Positions 1 through 10,899 of a stretch of DNA of 64,000 nucleotides are shown one piece after another. The DNA comes from Poseidonocella pacifica (GTDB lineage Bacteria; Pseudomonadota; Alphaproteobacteria; Rhodobacterales; Rhodobacteraceae). The notes beneath the pieces were generated by a model, which saw only the letters and a program-made list of their open reading frames with translations, ran no database searches and was not told the DNA's origin. A program made the position numbers and the translations under genes. Position 1 is the stretch's first letter; the number at the start of each line of letters is the position of its first letter. The stretch is taken from assembly GCF_900111875.1 (NCBI RefSeq), contig NZ_FOJU01000004.1, forward strand, positions 186,001-250,000, in the 5' to 3' direction.

Positions 1-2134
<2,134 letters not shown>

Positions 2135-2180
2135 GTTTTGATGCCTTTCGGGAAGGAAGGCTTTGCCAACCGCAATCAGA

Positions 2181-2216
2181 ATGGCCGCAGGCTGCGAAGA
2201 GGCAACCTGCGGCCAT
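2181..2216 (+). terminator. Probable gyrB transcription terminator hairpin
   Basis: Perfect 11-bp inverted repeat ATGGCCGCAGG / CCTGCGGCCAT around a 14-base loop, about 45 bases after the gyrB stop and before the convergent MFS gene. There is no long T tract after it, so it could also work as a bidirectional terminator for the convergent pair. Confidence 0.6.
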
Positions 2217-2279
2217 TGCCGTCCTCTTGCGCTAACTACCCGTCAGGTGCATCGGACCCGAGTTCCCTGATCTGGTAGC

Positions 2280-3497
2280 TCAATCTCCGCTCAGGTCGCC
2301 TTCGACAGGGTGAGGGGTCAATGGCGGAGCAGCGTGGCGTTCGCGTGTTTCGGGGTCGTCGCGTATGGTGACCCTGAGCAAACCCCACAGGGCGATTGCG
2401 CCTTGGAGCGATGCGAGGCCAAGCGGAAGCCCGCGCGGCCCGATCCAATCCATCAACGCGCCGACAAAGAGAGGCCCGAGCGACGCGCCGATCCCTTGCA
2501 TCAGGACCAACCCGCCGGAAACTGCCAGAAGCGCCGAACGGGGCGCGCGATCATGTACATGCGCGACGGCGATTGCCTGCGCGGGCAATACCAACCCGCC
2601 GACGGCGAAGCCAGCGGCAAGCAGGATGATTGGCGGCGGTGCCGGGAACGGGATGAAGGCCAGCATCAAGAGGGTGCCGCCCGTCGCCAAGCCGATCCCG
2701 AGGCCCCTGCGACTGACCCGATCAGATACCCAGCCGAGCGGGAATTGAAGGAGCAGGCCGCCAATCGTGAAAAACGCAATCAGGGCGGCGATGCGGGCTT
2801 GCGAATAGTCCAGTTCCTGCGCGAACAAGGGAGCGAGGCCGTAGAAGCTGCCGATTGAGGCACCGACAAGGGCCGCGGCAACAGCGCCATATGGCGACAA
2901 GGTCCAGAGACGGCGGAGCGAGGACGGTTCCTGCGTCTCTTCTGAGCGGGGCCCCTCGACGCGCGCCAGAGAGATCGGCACCAGAGCCAGAGACATAACG
3001 ATCGAGACGAGCACAAAAAGAGTGAAGGTCGCCGGATCCCCGAGGTTGAGCAGGAATTGCCCCAATGCGCCGGCAGCCATGCCAGCCATCCCGTAGATAG
3101 ACAGCAATCGGCCACGCTGATCCGAGGAAACAGATGCGTTCAACCAACTTTCAGTGACGATAATCAATCCCGCGAAGGCAAAGCCCGTGAGGCACCGCAC
3201 AGCGATCCAAACCCATGGATTGACGAACGCGAGGTGCATGAGCGCGGCAGCAGAGGCGAGTGAGGCCAAGGCGGCAAAGGTGCGAATATGGCCCACGCGG
3301 TCTATGAGGCGCGGAGCGATGAGGGATCCCGCGCTCATACCCGCGAAGAAGCCGGACATGATCAAGCCCGTGGGCAAAGCCCCGAACCCCTCGATCCCGG
3401 CGCGAACCGCAAGGAGTGTACCTTGGAGGCCATTGCCCATCTGCATGAGGGCAAAGCCCAAGAGCAAGGTTGAAAGGGTCAGGACGGAAGCGCGCAT
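2280..3497 (-). CDS. MFS transporter (YcaD-like)
   Basis: Inner-membrane major facilitator of 405 residues with about 12 hydrophobic segments. The signature loop between TM2 and TM3 is present as SLIAPRLIDRVGHIR, and a second, similar loop (GWVSDRVSRRG) follows the central linker near residue 255, the usual MFS two-fold repeat. The segment around residues 105-125 (GLIIVTESWLNASV) resembles the YcaD/UMF2 group of uncharacterised MFS proteins. The substrate cannot be read from the sequence. It starts at ATG and is convergent with gyrB. It probably forms its own unit, since the next gene upstream on the same strand ends 67 bases away. Confidence 0.85.
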   Translation of the reverse strand: MRASVLTLSTLLLGFALMQMGNGLQGTLLAVRAGIEGFGALPTGLIMSGFFAGMSAGSLIAPRLIDRVGHIRTFAALASLASAAALMHLAFVNPWVWIAVRCLTGFAFAGLIIVTESWLNASVSSDQRGRLLSIYGMAGMAAGALGQFLLNLGDPATFTLFVLVSIVMSLALVPISLARVEGPRSEETQEPSSLRRLWTLSPYGAVAAALVGASIGSFYGLAPLFAQELDYSQARIAALIAFFTIGGLLLQFPLGWVSDRVSRRGLGIGLATGGTLLMLAFIPFPAPPPIILLAAGFAVGGLVLPAQAIAVAHVHDRAPRSALLAVSGGLVLMQGIGASLGPLFVGALMDWIGPRGLPLGLASLQGAIALWGLLRVTIRDDPETRERHAAPPLTPHPVEGDLSGD

Positions 3498-3564
3498 GCT
3501 TTCTCCTATTTGTGTGGCCAGTGCGGTTTCAAACCCTTCCCGCGTGCTGGCGGTGGTCAGCCCT

Positions 3565-5166
3565 TCACCAGAACCAGACGATCACGCTGATCAGGCAGAT
3601 CGACAAAAGCCCGGACCACAGGATGCGTGATTTCCACAACGGGCGCTCGATGGTCAGGAAGGCGTCCTTTGCCTCATCCATCGACCATACGAGATCGCCG
3701 ATATTCTCTTTCTCCGCCCTGCGGGTCGCGGCGGAGATACCCATGTGCAATCCGATCCCACAAAACATCATGATCGAGGACATGATCGTATAGTGAATGT
3801 CCGGCAGGCCAGCATCCAACCAGATGTTCGTGACCTCCTTCGTGATGAACAGAGGCACACCCACTACGAGGCCAAAGATGATCGTCCAGAATGCCCCGTT
3901 CCCGTTCAGCCATGGAATGAAAAGGCCGAGGATGTAGACCACGACGATCGTCGGCACGACGTAGGACAGCGATGATTGGAAGTAGCCGAAGAGGCTTTCG
4001 AACCCGGCGATCATCGGGGCATAGAGCGCGCCGAAGATCATCACCAGCCCGGTAACCAGACGACCGATCCAGACCTGCCGCGATTCCGAAATGTCTCGGA
4101 AGGGCAGCACGAAGTCCTTCACAACGAGTGTGGCGGCCGAATTCATGGCAGAGTCCAGCGACGACATGATCGCCGCGATGAGCGCAGCCATAATCAGGCC
4201 ACGTATGCCGATCGGCATCAATTCAAAAGCCAGCGTGGGGAAAGCAAGGTCGGGCGTTTCGAGATCGGGATAGAGCTTGAGTGCGATGAGGCCTGGGAGG
4301 ATCAACAGGAACAGGTTGGGCAGTTTGAGGAAGCCGGCAAAGACGGCCCCGATCTGTCCCTGCTTCAGATCCTTTGCGCCCAGCGTCCGCTGCACGACGA
4401 ATTGATTGATCGCGAAGTAGTAGAACCCAAGCAGGATGACGCCCCAGATCCCCGTCCACGGCAGGAAGTCATGGTCAGCGGGCAGGATCAGGTGTTTCTT
4501 CTCGTCCCCGACATCGGCAAACATCGCCTCCCATCCGCCGATCTCGTCGAGGCCGAGCCAGAAAAGAGCCGCCGCCGCGATGATCAGCAGAACCGCTTGC
4601 ACCGTATCCGTCACAACCACCGCCGAGAGGCCGCCAAGGATGGTATAGATCCCCGCGACGAGTGCGAGCACCGCCACGGCGGTCCATAGGTTGAGGTATT
4701 CCGTGACGTTGGAAATCACGAGGCCACCGGCATAGAGCGCCCCGGCGCTGTCGATGAAGAGGATGGCAAAGATGGTGAAGAGCGAAAAGGCCCGCCGGGC
4801 CCGCACGTCATAGCGCGCTTCGAGAAACTCTGGAACGGTCGATACCTTGGCGCGCAAATAGGACGGCAAGATAAATATGGCGAAGAGGATCAGGACAAAG
4901 GCCGCCGTCCATTCATAGTTATAGATCACGACGCCATTGTCGTAGGCCCCGCCCATGAGGCCCACGAAACTTGACCCCGACATGTTCGACGCGAAAAGCG
5001 AGAAGCCAATGAGATACCAAGGGAGGGTCCGGCCAGCGAGGAAATAGGCATCCGCCCCAGACCCGCTCTTGCGGGAAACATAAAGCCCGTGTGCAAGGAT
5101 CCCGAGAAAGTAGACCACCACGATTCCGTAGTCGATCAGGTGCAGGTCGAACTTTGCTTCACCCAT
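3565..5166 (-). CDS. Sodium:solute symporter (SSS family)
   Basis: Sodium-coupled symporter of the SSS/SGLT family, 533 residues with 13-14 predicted membrane segments. Typical features are the N-terminal DAYFLAGRTLPWYLIGFSLF region and the TM segment with FASNMSGSSFVGL. A GLxxAxxxAAIMSSLDSAMNSAATLVVKD stretch in the second half holds the conserved serines near the sodium site. The ATG at 5166 is preferred over an upstream TTG at 5217 because GAGGA lies six bases before it. The substrate is unknown; relatives carry sugars, inositol, or monocarboxylates. The gene lies downstream of, and on the same strand as, the AraC regulator at 5310-6167, which may control it. Confidence 0.9.
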   Translation of the reverse strand: MGEAKFDLHLIDYGIVVVYFLGILAHGLYVSRKSGSGADAYFLAGRTLPWYLIGFSLFASNMSGSSFVGLMGGAYDNGVVIYNYEWTAAFVLILFAIFILPSYLRAKVSTVPEFLEARYDVRARRAFSLFTIFAILFIDSAGALYAGGLVISNVTEYLNLWTAVAVLALVAGIYTILGGLSAVVVTDTVQAVLLIIAAAALFWLGLDEIGGWEAMFADVGDEKKHLILPADHDFLPWTGIWGVILLGFYYFAINQFVVQRTLGAKDLKQGQIGAVFAGFLKLPNLFLLILPGLIALKLYPDLETPDLAFPTLAFELMPIGIRGLIMAALIAAIMSSLDSAMNSAATLVVKDFVLPFRDISESRQVWIGRLVTGLVMIFGALYAPMIAGFESLFGYFQSSLSYVVPTIVVVYILGLFIPWLNGNGAFWTIIFGLVVGVPLFITKEVTNIWLDAGLPDIHYTIMSSIMMFCGIGLHMGISAATRRAEKENIGDLVWSMDEAKDAFLTIERPLWKSRILWSGLLSICLISVIVWFW

Positions 5167-5309
5167 GCGATATCCTCGGATGCCAGTGTCGTATGCCGGA
5201 GCGGTTCGGCGACCCAACTCCGAAAAACATCAGGTGGTTTCATTTCGGCGCAGACAAAATGGACCGCCGCAAAGCGGACCCGCAGGGCGGCGCTGGAGGA
5301 TTCGGGGGC

Positions 5310-6167
5310 TCAGGGCCAGTCGGCGAACGATATTTCTTCAGAACGCGACCGCCAAAGCGGGGTGAAGGTCCGCCGGAACTGCCCGGGTGCAAGGTTTTCA
5401 TGCCGCCGGAAAAAGCGTGTGAAATAGGCGGCATCACTGAAGCCGAGTTTGTAGCCGACTTCCGCGACCTGCAGGTTGGTCGTGACAAGAAGCGCCTTCG
5501 CCTCTTCCATCAGGCGGCGCTGGATATGCTGATGCGGTGGGATGCCGATGGCCCGCCGCACCGCTTCGTTTAAACGGTCACGTGAAACGCCGATGCGGCG
5601 CGCATATTCGCCAACGGTCCAGTGATTTTGCAGATGAAGCTCGACGAGGTTGAGAAAGCTGTCCGAGATACGATGCGGCTGCGGCTCTGTGGCCTGCAGT
5701 GGCGGCGCGGCGGCGCGCCAGATTTCGATGAGCAGCAGGGACACGCAATGGTGCAGGACCGTGTCACGCCCCGGCGCCATCTCATGCAATTCGGATTCGA
5801 TCTTGTCGAACAGGCCCACAAAGGATTGCATCACCCCGTCAGACAGATCCGATAGAAAGATACGACGGCTCACGATTTGTCGGACGTGCGCCGAGATGAC
5901 ATCGGTCGGAAGCGCGCGGCCCAAAGACCGCTCCGGCATGCGGATGAGAAGCCCCCGCGTTCCCGCGGTCAGGGAAATGCGCGTCGACCAGCCCGTCGGC
6001 GCCCAGATCAGGCACGGGCCGGCAAAGTCGCGCTCTACCTCATCGGAAATGAAGGCTCCCCGCCCCGACACGAGCAGCATGAAGGTCGCGCGCCCGCCGG
6101 ATGTGGCGAACTCCGTTTTGGTCAGCGCGCTTTTGATACGCTCCGCTTGGATGGTTTGGCGGTCCAA
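5310..6167 (-). CDS. AraC-family transcriptional regulator
   Basis: DNA-binding regulator of 285 residues. The N-terminal part (about residues 1-150) looks like a cupin-type effector domain (LLVSGRGAFISDE, GPCLIWAPTGWSTRI). The C-terminal 100 residues form the AraC double helix-turn-helix: WTVGEYARRIGVSRDRLNEA, then LQVAEVGYKLGFSDAAYFTRFFRRH ending in APGQFRR. The start is a TTG at 6167, supported by GAGGAG eight bases upstream; no in-frame ATG precedes it. It lies upstream of the SSS transporter on the same strand and is divergent from the Liv-type importer at 6353, so it could control either. Effector unknown. Confidence 0.88.
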   Translation of the reverse strand: MDRQTIQAERIKSALTKTEFATSGGRATFMLLVSGRGAFISDEVERDFAGPCLIWAPTGWSTRISLTAGTRGLLIRMPERSLGRALPTDVISAHVRQIVSRRIFLSDLSDGVMQSFVGLFDKIESELHEMAPGRDTVLHHCVSLLLIEIWRAAAPPLQATEPQPHRISDSFLNLVELHLQNHWTVGEYARRIGVSRDRLNEAVRRAIGIPPHQHIQRRLMEEAKALLVTTNLQVAEVGYKLGFSDAAYFTRFFRRHENLAPGQFRRTFTPLWRSRSEEISFADWP

Positions 6168-6352
6168 AGCCCATGCTCCTCTGTTGGCCTGCGGATTAAG
6201 CCGTCAGAAGTACAATAATTCCCTCAAAATGTCTATTATCCCGGCGCCACCCTGCGCGTAACCTGCACCACACCCCGCTTTGGGAGAAGTGAGGCATCGG
6301 GATTACACGACGATAAAGCCGCGGAAGCCCGTGACATCTTGGGAGGACTACC

Positions 6353-7591
6353 ATGAAGACTTCGTTTTCGGAGGCCATTCGTTCGGCCCGCCGTTTGACA
6401 ACCTGTGCCGCTGCGGCGCTGTTGGTTGCGACCGGCACCATCGGCGCATCAGCGCAGGAGCGCGACAAGGTTACAATCGGATACGCCATTTCCAAATCCG
6501 GCCCCAACGCGGGCGGCGCCGACATGACCGTGACGCCCAACTATGAGTTGTGGATCGAAGAGGTCAACGCGGCGGGCGGGCTCAAATTGCCCGACGGCAG
6601 CCAGTTGCCCATCGAAGTAATTGCCTATGATGACCGCTCCTCCGCCGAGGAAGTGGTTCGCGCGGTCGAACGTCTCGCGACGCAGGATGAGGTTGATTTC
6701 ATCCTTCCGCCCTGGGGCACGGGGTTCAATCTGGCCGTGGCGCCTTTGATGGCCAAATTCGGGTATCCGCATCTTGCCGGGGCCGCCGTGACCGACAAAG
6801 CGCCCGAATTCGTCAAGCGTTGGGACACCAGCTATTGGTTCATGGGTGGCAGTGTCGACTATGTGGACGCCTTCACCGAAATTCTGGTGGCAGAGCGTGA
6901 AGCCGGGCGCATCAACGACAAGATCGCCATGGTTTCCGTCGCCGACGGGTTCGGCATCGACCTGGTGAAGGCAGCGCGCCCGAGTTTTGAGGAAGCTGGT
7001 TTCGACATCAGCTATGACAAGACCTTCCCACCGGAGACATCGGATTTCGCGACGATCCTGAGCGAGGCGGCCAATTCCGAAGCCGATACCTTCGTCGCCT
7101 TCTCTTATCCGCCGCACACTTTCGCACTCACCAAGCAAGCCAAGGTCGCCAGCTTTAGCCCACCCGTCTTCTACCTTGGTGTCGGTGCCGGTTTCCCTGT
7201 CTATCCGAACATCGCGGGCGGCTCGGTCGAGGGCGTCATGAGCCTTGGCGGGATCGACCCGAACAACGAGCTGAACTCCACCTACCGCGCCAAGCATGAG
7301 GAAGTCATCGGCCGCGCACCCGACTACTGGGGGTCCGTGCTGATCTATGCATCGCTGCAAATGCTTGAGCAGACGATTGAACGCGTCGGCCTCGACAAGC
7401 AGGCCATCGCCGAGGAGCTTTCCACCGGCACCTTCTCGACCGTACTGGGCGAGGAAACCCGGCTGGAGGACAATCAGCTCCGCGCCATCAACTGGGTCGG
7501 CCAGTGGCAGGACGGCCAGTTCGTGGCGGTCTCTCCCGAGGGCGGCAACGGACTGGCGGCGGTCAAACTGCCCAAACCCGATTGGGAGTAA
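6353..7591 (+). CDS. ABC transporter substrate-binding protein, branched-chain amino acid (LivK) type
   Basis: Periplasmic binding protein of 412 residues for the Liv-type importer that follows. A long signal peptide ends near residue 34 (TGTIGASAQE). The mature chain has the Peripla_BP_6 pattern: GYAISKSGPNAGGADMTVT, a middle domain with AYDDRSSAEEVVRAVERLATQDEVD, and PPWGTGFNLAVAPLMAKFG. A strong Shine-Dalgarno (GGGAGGA) precedes the ATG. A GC-rich hairpin separates it from livH. Many proteins of this family bind aromatic acids or other compounds rather than amino acids. The neighbouring catabolic genes make an aromatic keto- or hydroxy-compound a plausible ligand, but that is inference. 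Confidence 0.88.
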   Translation: MKTSFSEAIRSARRLTTCAAAALLVATGTIGASAQERDKVTIGYAISKSGPNAGGADMTVTPNYELWIEEVNAAGGLKLPDGSQLPIEVIAYDDRSSAEEVVRAVERLATQDEVDFILPPWGTGFNLAVAPLMAKFGYPHLAGAAVTDKAPEFVKRWDTSYWFMGGSVDYVDAFTEILVAEREAGRINDKIAMVSVADGFGIDLVKAARPSFEEAGFDISYDKTFPPETSDFATILSEAANSEADTFVAFSYPPHTFALTKQAKVASFSPPVFYLGVGAGFPVYPNIAGGSVEGVMSLGGIDPNNELNSTYRAKHEEVIGRAPDYWGSVLIYASLQMLEQTIERVGLDKQAIAEELSTGTFSTVLGEETRLEDNQLRAINWVGQWQDGQFVAVSPEGGNGLAAVKLPKPDWE

Positions 7592-7628
7592 TCCCGGGAC
7601 ATTGACCTGACACCATTCGGGCCGGAGT

Positions 7629-7648
7629 GCGGCGGTTACGGCCGCCGC
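7629..7648 (+). terminator. Intercistronic hairpin between SBP and permease genes
   Basis: Arms GCGGCGG / CCGCCGC around a six-base loop, inside the 88-base gap between the binding-protein gene and livH. There is no T tract, so a partial terminator or mRNA-stabilising hairpin is more likely than a full stop. Such an element would explain higher expression of the binding protein than of the membrane parts. Confidence 0.5.
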
Positions 7649-7679
7649 CTCCACCCCACTGAACAAGACCGGACATCTT

Positions 7680-8543
7680 ATGCTTGAACACGTCGTCAAC
7701 GGGCTCGTGCTTGGTGGAACCTACGCGCTTGTCGCCATGGGGCTGACCATCCAGTACGGCATAGCGCGGATCATGAACCTCAGCTTCGGGGACACGATCA
7801 TCGCGGCCTGTTTCGCCACCTACGTCCTGTTTACCTCGCTCTCGATCAGCCCGATCCTCGCGCTTCTGATCCTCGTGCCCTCAGGGTACGCGCTCAGCAA
7901 CGTGGTCTATCGGGTCATCATGAAGCCGCTGGTGGCGCGTGCGCCCGATGAGGGCGCGCTGGAGGTCGACAGCATCCTTGTGACCTTCGGACTGCTGTTC
8001 GTGATCCAAGGGATTTTGCTCTACCTCTTTGGCGGCGGATATACGAGCTACAGCTTCTTCAATACCCCTATCAACGTTCTGGGAACCGTGGTTGCGGGCA
8101 ATCGGCTGCTGGCCCTCGTGCTTAGCCTCATGATCGGGGCAGCCTTGGTGATCATCCTGTTCCGCACCCGGTGGGGCATGATCCTCCGGGCCGTGGCACT
8201 GGCGCCGAAAAGCGCGCCGCTCTTTGGGATTGATACCGACCGGGCAGCGCGCACCGCATTCGCCATCGGTGGGGCCATTGCCGCAACCGGCGGTGTGGTC
8301 ATCTCGATGTTCCAGACCTTCACCGCGACCGCGGGCGTCGTCTTTACCATGAAGGCCCTGATCGTCGTGATCCTTGGCGGGAAGGGCAGCGTGCCCGGCG
8401 CCATCGTTGCGGGATTGCTGCTCGGGCTCGTGGAAACCTTTGTCGCCGCTTACGTGGACCCCGGCCTGACGCTGGCGGCGGTCTATACCGTGTTTCTTCT
8501 GCTCCTTCTGGTGCGGCCCAACGGCATCTTCGGAAAGGCCTGA
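7680..8543 (+). CDS. Branched-chain amino acid-type ABC permease, LivH family
   Basis: First membrane subunit of the Liv-type importer, 287 residues. The sequence opens with the family motif GLVLGGTYALVAMGLTIQYG and carries MNLSFGDTI. Near residues 215-255 it has VFTMKALIVVILGGKGSVPGAI, the usual coupling and C-terminal motif of LivH proteins. Length is normal for the family. It is followed two bases later by livM, so the two are co-translated. Confidence 0.92.
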   Translation: MLEHVVNGLVLGGTYALVAMGLTIQYGIARIMNLSFGDTIIAACFATYVLFTSLSISPILALLILVPSGYALSNVVYRVIMKPLVARAPDEGALEVDSILVTFGLLFVIQGILLYLFGGGYTSYSFFNTPINVLGTVVAGNRLLALVLSLMIGAALVIILFRTRWGMILRAVALAPKSAPLFGIDTDRAARTAFAIGGAIAATGGVVISMFQTFTATAGVVFTMKALIVVILGGKGSVPGAIVAGLLLGLVETFVAAYVDPGLTLAAVYTVFLLLLLVRPNGIFGKA

Positions 8544-8545
8544 CG

Positions 8546-9460
8546 ATGAAGACCTCTTATGCATTCGCGCTGGCTGGCGCCGCGCTTGTCGTGCTGGCCC
8601 TCGCCCCGATGTTCATCCCCGAGTACTGGACTGGCGTCCTGCTTGGCATGACCGGGTACGTCACGCTGGCCACCGCATGGGCGCTGTTTTCGGGCCCTAC
8701 ACGCTATGTTTCCCTCGCGACGGTCGCCTTTTTCGGGGTCGGGGCCTATACGGTCGCCGTTCTGAATGAGGTGATGCCCTATCCGCTCGTTCTGCTCTGT
8801 GCGGCTGGTATCGGCATGGTCATGGCGCTTGTTGTCGGGCTGTCCACACTGCGGCTCGCCGGGGTCTATTTCGTGATCTTCACCTTTGGTCTTGCCGAAC
8901 TGGTGCGCCAGACGGTGAGCTGGTGGGAGGTCAACGTGACCTATACCATGGGGCGCTACGTGTTCCTGCCGTTCGAAGGGCGGCACATTTACTGGCAGCT
9001 TCTGGCATTGGCGGCGCTGACGTTCCTGATCGCCTGGGCCATGGGGCGCTCGCGCATCGGGCTGGCCCTCAAGGCGCTCGGTGACGACGAAACGGTGGCT
9101 TCGCACGCCGGCGTGGACGTCACCCGGATCAAGCTGCTGCTCTTTGTCATCTCGTCCACGATCATCACGCTCGTTGGCGCCATTCAGGCCCCGCGCTGGA
9201 CCTATATCGAACCCTCGATCGTGTTCAATCCGACGGTCAGCTTCATGACGCTCATCATGGCCTTGTTGGGCGGGGCGATGCGTCTCTGGGGGCCTCTCGT
9301 GGGGGCCGTGCCGCTGTTCCTTCTGTTCGAATGGCTGTCCGTCAGCTTCCCGGATCACTTCTCGATCATCCTCGGGCTGCTGTTCATACTCATCGTGTTT
9401 GTCATGCCGAATGGCGTGTTGGCCAAGATTGACGATCTTCGGAAAGGGGGCCGGGCTTGA
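8546..9460 (+). CDS. Branched-chain amino acid-type ABC permease, LivM family
   Basis: Second membrane subunit of the importer, 304 residues. LivM features are LFSGPTRYVSLATVAFFGVGAY near residue 50, LAGVYFVIFTFGLAELVR near residue 110 and RSRIGLALKALGDDETVASHAGVD near residue 170. The last of these is the cytoplasmic coupling loop of the family. The chain ends in FVMPNGVLAKIDDLRKGGRA. The stop overlaps the TTG start of livG. Confidence 0.92.
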   Translation: MKTSYAFALAGAALVVLALAPMFIPEYWTGVLLGMTGYVTLATAWALFSGPTRYVSLATVAFFGVGAYTVAVLNEVMPYPLVLLCAAGIGMVMALVVGLSTLRLAGVYFVIFTFGLAELVRQTVSWWEVNVTYTMGRYVFLPFEGRHIYWQLLALAALTFLIAWAMGRSRIGLALKALGDDETVASHAGVDVTRIKLLLFVISSTIITLVGAIQAPRWTYIEPSIVFNPTVSFMTLIMALLGGAMRLWGPLVGAVPLFLLFEWLSVSFPDHFSIILGLLFILIVFVMPNGVLAKIDDLRKGGRA

Positions 9461-10185
9461 GCGCGCAACTCCAAATAACCAATCTGCAAAAGCGCTTCGG
9501 CGGGCTGGTCGCGGTCAATGGCGTGTCCTTCACGCTCAGTCCCGGCGAAGTCGTCGGCCTTCTGGGGCCGAACGGATCGGGCAAGACCACGGTGATGAAT
9601 ATGATTTCGGGTGCCTTGCCCTGCGACGGTGGAACCGTGCAGGTGGGCGGGACGGACATCACCCGGATGAAACCGCATAAGGTCGCCAAGCATGGGGTGG
9701 CGAGAACGTTTCAACTCGTTCGCCCGCTGCCCACGCTCAATGTGGCGGAAAACGTTCTGCTGGCGCTTGCCTTTGGCAAGAAGCGGCATTGGGGCCGGGA
9801 AGCGCGCGAACTGGTGGACCAGAAGCTGGAGTTCGTCGGGCTGGCCGGGCGCGGTGAGGAAAAGGTCGGCAACCTGACCTATATCGACCAGAAACGCCTC
9901 GAGATGGCGCGCGCGCTGGCCTCTGAGCCGGATCTGCTGCTGTTGGACGAATGGCTCGCAGGGCTCAATCCGTCGGAGTTGCGCATAGGCATTGACCTCG
10001 TCCAGCATCTTCAGGGGCAGGGCATGACCGTCCTGCTGGTCGAGCACATCATGGAAGCCGTGCGCGCCCTGTGTTCGCGTTGCATCGTGATGAGCGCAGG
10101 CGAGAAGATCGCCGAGGGCGCCTCTGCTGAGGTCCTGAGGGACCCCGCCGTGATCAAAGCCTACCTTGGGGACGACCATGCTTGA
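9457..10185 (+). CDS. Branched-chain amino acid-type ABC ATPase, LivG family
   Basis: ATP-binding subunit of the importer, 242 residues. Walker A is GPNGSGKTT, preceded by SPGEVVGLL. Walker B is LLLLDEWLAGLNPSE. The family's ARTFQLVRPLPTLNVAENVL stretch is present. The usual LSGGQ-type signature is replaced by a degenerate NLTYIDQKRLEMARAL, where LivG proteins typically show LxYGQQRxLEIARAL. The start is TTG inside a TTGA overlap with the livM stop, with GGAAAGGGGG just upstream. Length is a little under the classical LivG (about 255). Confidence 0.9.
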   Translation: MSAQLQITNLQKRFGGLVAVNGVSFTLSPGEVVGLLGPNGSGKTTVMNMISGALPCDGGTVQVGGTDITRMKPHKVAKHGVARTFQLVRPLPTLNVAENVLLALAFGKKRHWGREARELVDQKLEFVGLAGRGEEKVGNLTYIDQKRLEMARALASEPDLLLLDEWLAGLNPSELRIGIDLVQHLQGQGMTVLLVEHIMEAVRALCSRCIVMSAGEKIAEGASAEVLRDPAVIKAYLGDDHA

Positions 10186-10888
10186 ACTGAAGAACATGAC
10201 AGTCCGCTATGGAAAACACCTGGCGGTCGATGCGGTCGGCTTTGGGCTGACCAAGGGCGAAGTCGTGGTGGTGCTCGGCGCCAATGGTGCCGGGAAGTCG
10301 TCGATGCTCAAGGCGATTGCTGGAATGATACCGGTGGCCGACGGCTCCGTGACATTGGATGGGGATCTGCTAACCGGCGTTCCCGCGCATCAGGTGACGA
10401 ACAGGGGCATCGCGCTTGTTCCCGAAGGGCGCGGTGTGGTCGGGCGCATGACAGTCGAGGAGAACCTGCGGCTTGGCGCAACCCCGAGCCGCGCGCGCGC
10501 CTCGGAGGATGAGACCATCGCGCAGGTCTTCGACATCTTTCCGCGTCTGGCGGAACGGCGGCGGCAGTTCGTGCACACGATGTCTGGCGGGGAGCAACAG
10601 ATGGTCGCGGTTGGCCGGGCGATGATGTCAAAACCGGATTTCCTTTTGCTGGATGAGCCGAGCCTCGGTCTCGCCCCCATCGTTGTGGGTGATCTTTTCA
10701 AGGCACTGGCGCGGGTTCGGGAAACGGGCGTGGGCCTGCTGATCGTAGAGCAGAACGTGAAGATCAGCCTGCGCCATGCGGATCGGGGCTATCTTCTGGA
10801 GGCGGGACGCATCACCGGCTCCGGCACATCGGAAGAATTGATGAACGACGCGGCTGTCAGGCACGCCTTCTTGGGTGGTGATATCTAA
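10178..10888 (+). CDS. Branched-chain amino acid-type ABC ATPase, LivF family
   Basis: Second ATPase of the importer, 236 residues from the ATG at 10178, which overlaps the end of livG by eight bases. Walker A is GANGAGKSSMLKAIAG. The LivF-type region reads GIALVPEGRGVVGRMTVEENL, the signature is TMSGGEQQMVAVGRAMM and Walker B is LLLDEPSLGLAP. It completes a full five-gene importer with the genes from 6353. The stop TAA touches the ALDH coding region, so transport and catabolism are on one message. Confidence 0.93.
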   Translation: MLELKNMTVRYGKHLAVDAVGFGLTKGEVVVVLGANGAGKSSMLKAIAGMIPVADGSVTLDGDLLTGVPAHQVTNRGIALVPEGRGVVGRMTVEENLRLGATPSRARASEDETIAQVFDIFPRLAERRRQFVHTMSGGEQQMVAVGRAMMSKPDFLLLDEPSLGLAPIVVGDLFKALARVRETGVGLLIVEQNVKISLRHADRGYLLEAGRITGSGTSEELMNDAAVRHAFLGGDI

Positions 10889-10899
10889 TGGAGAACAAC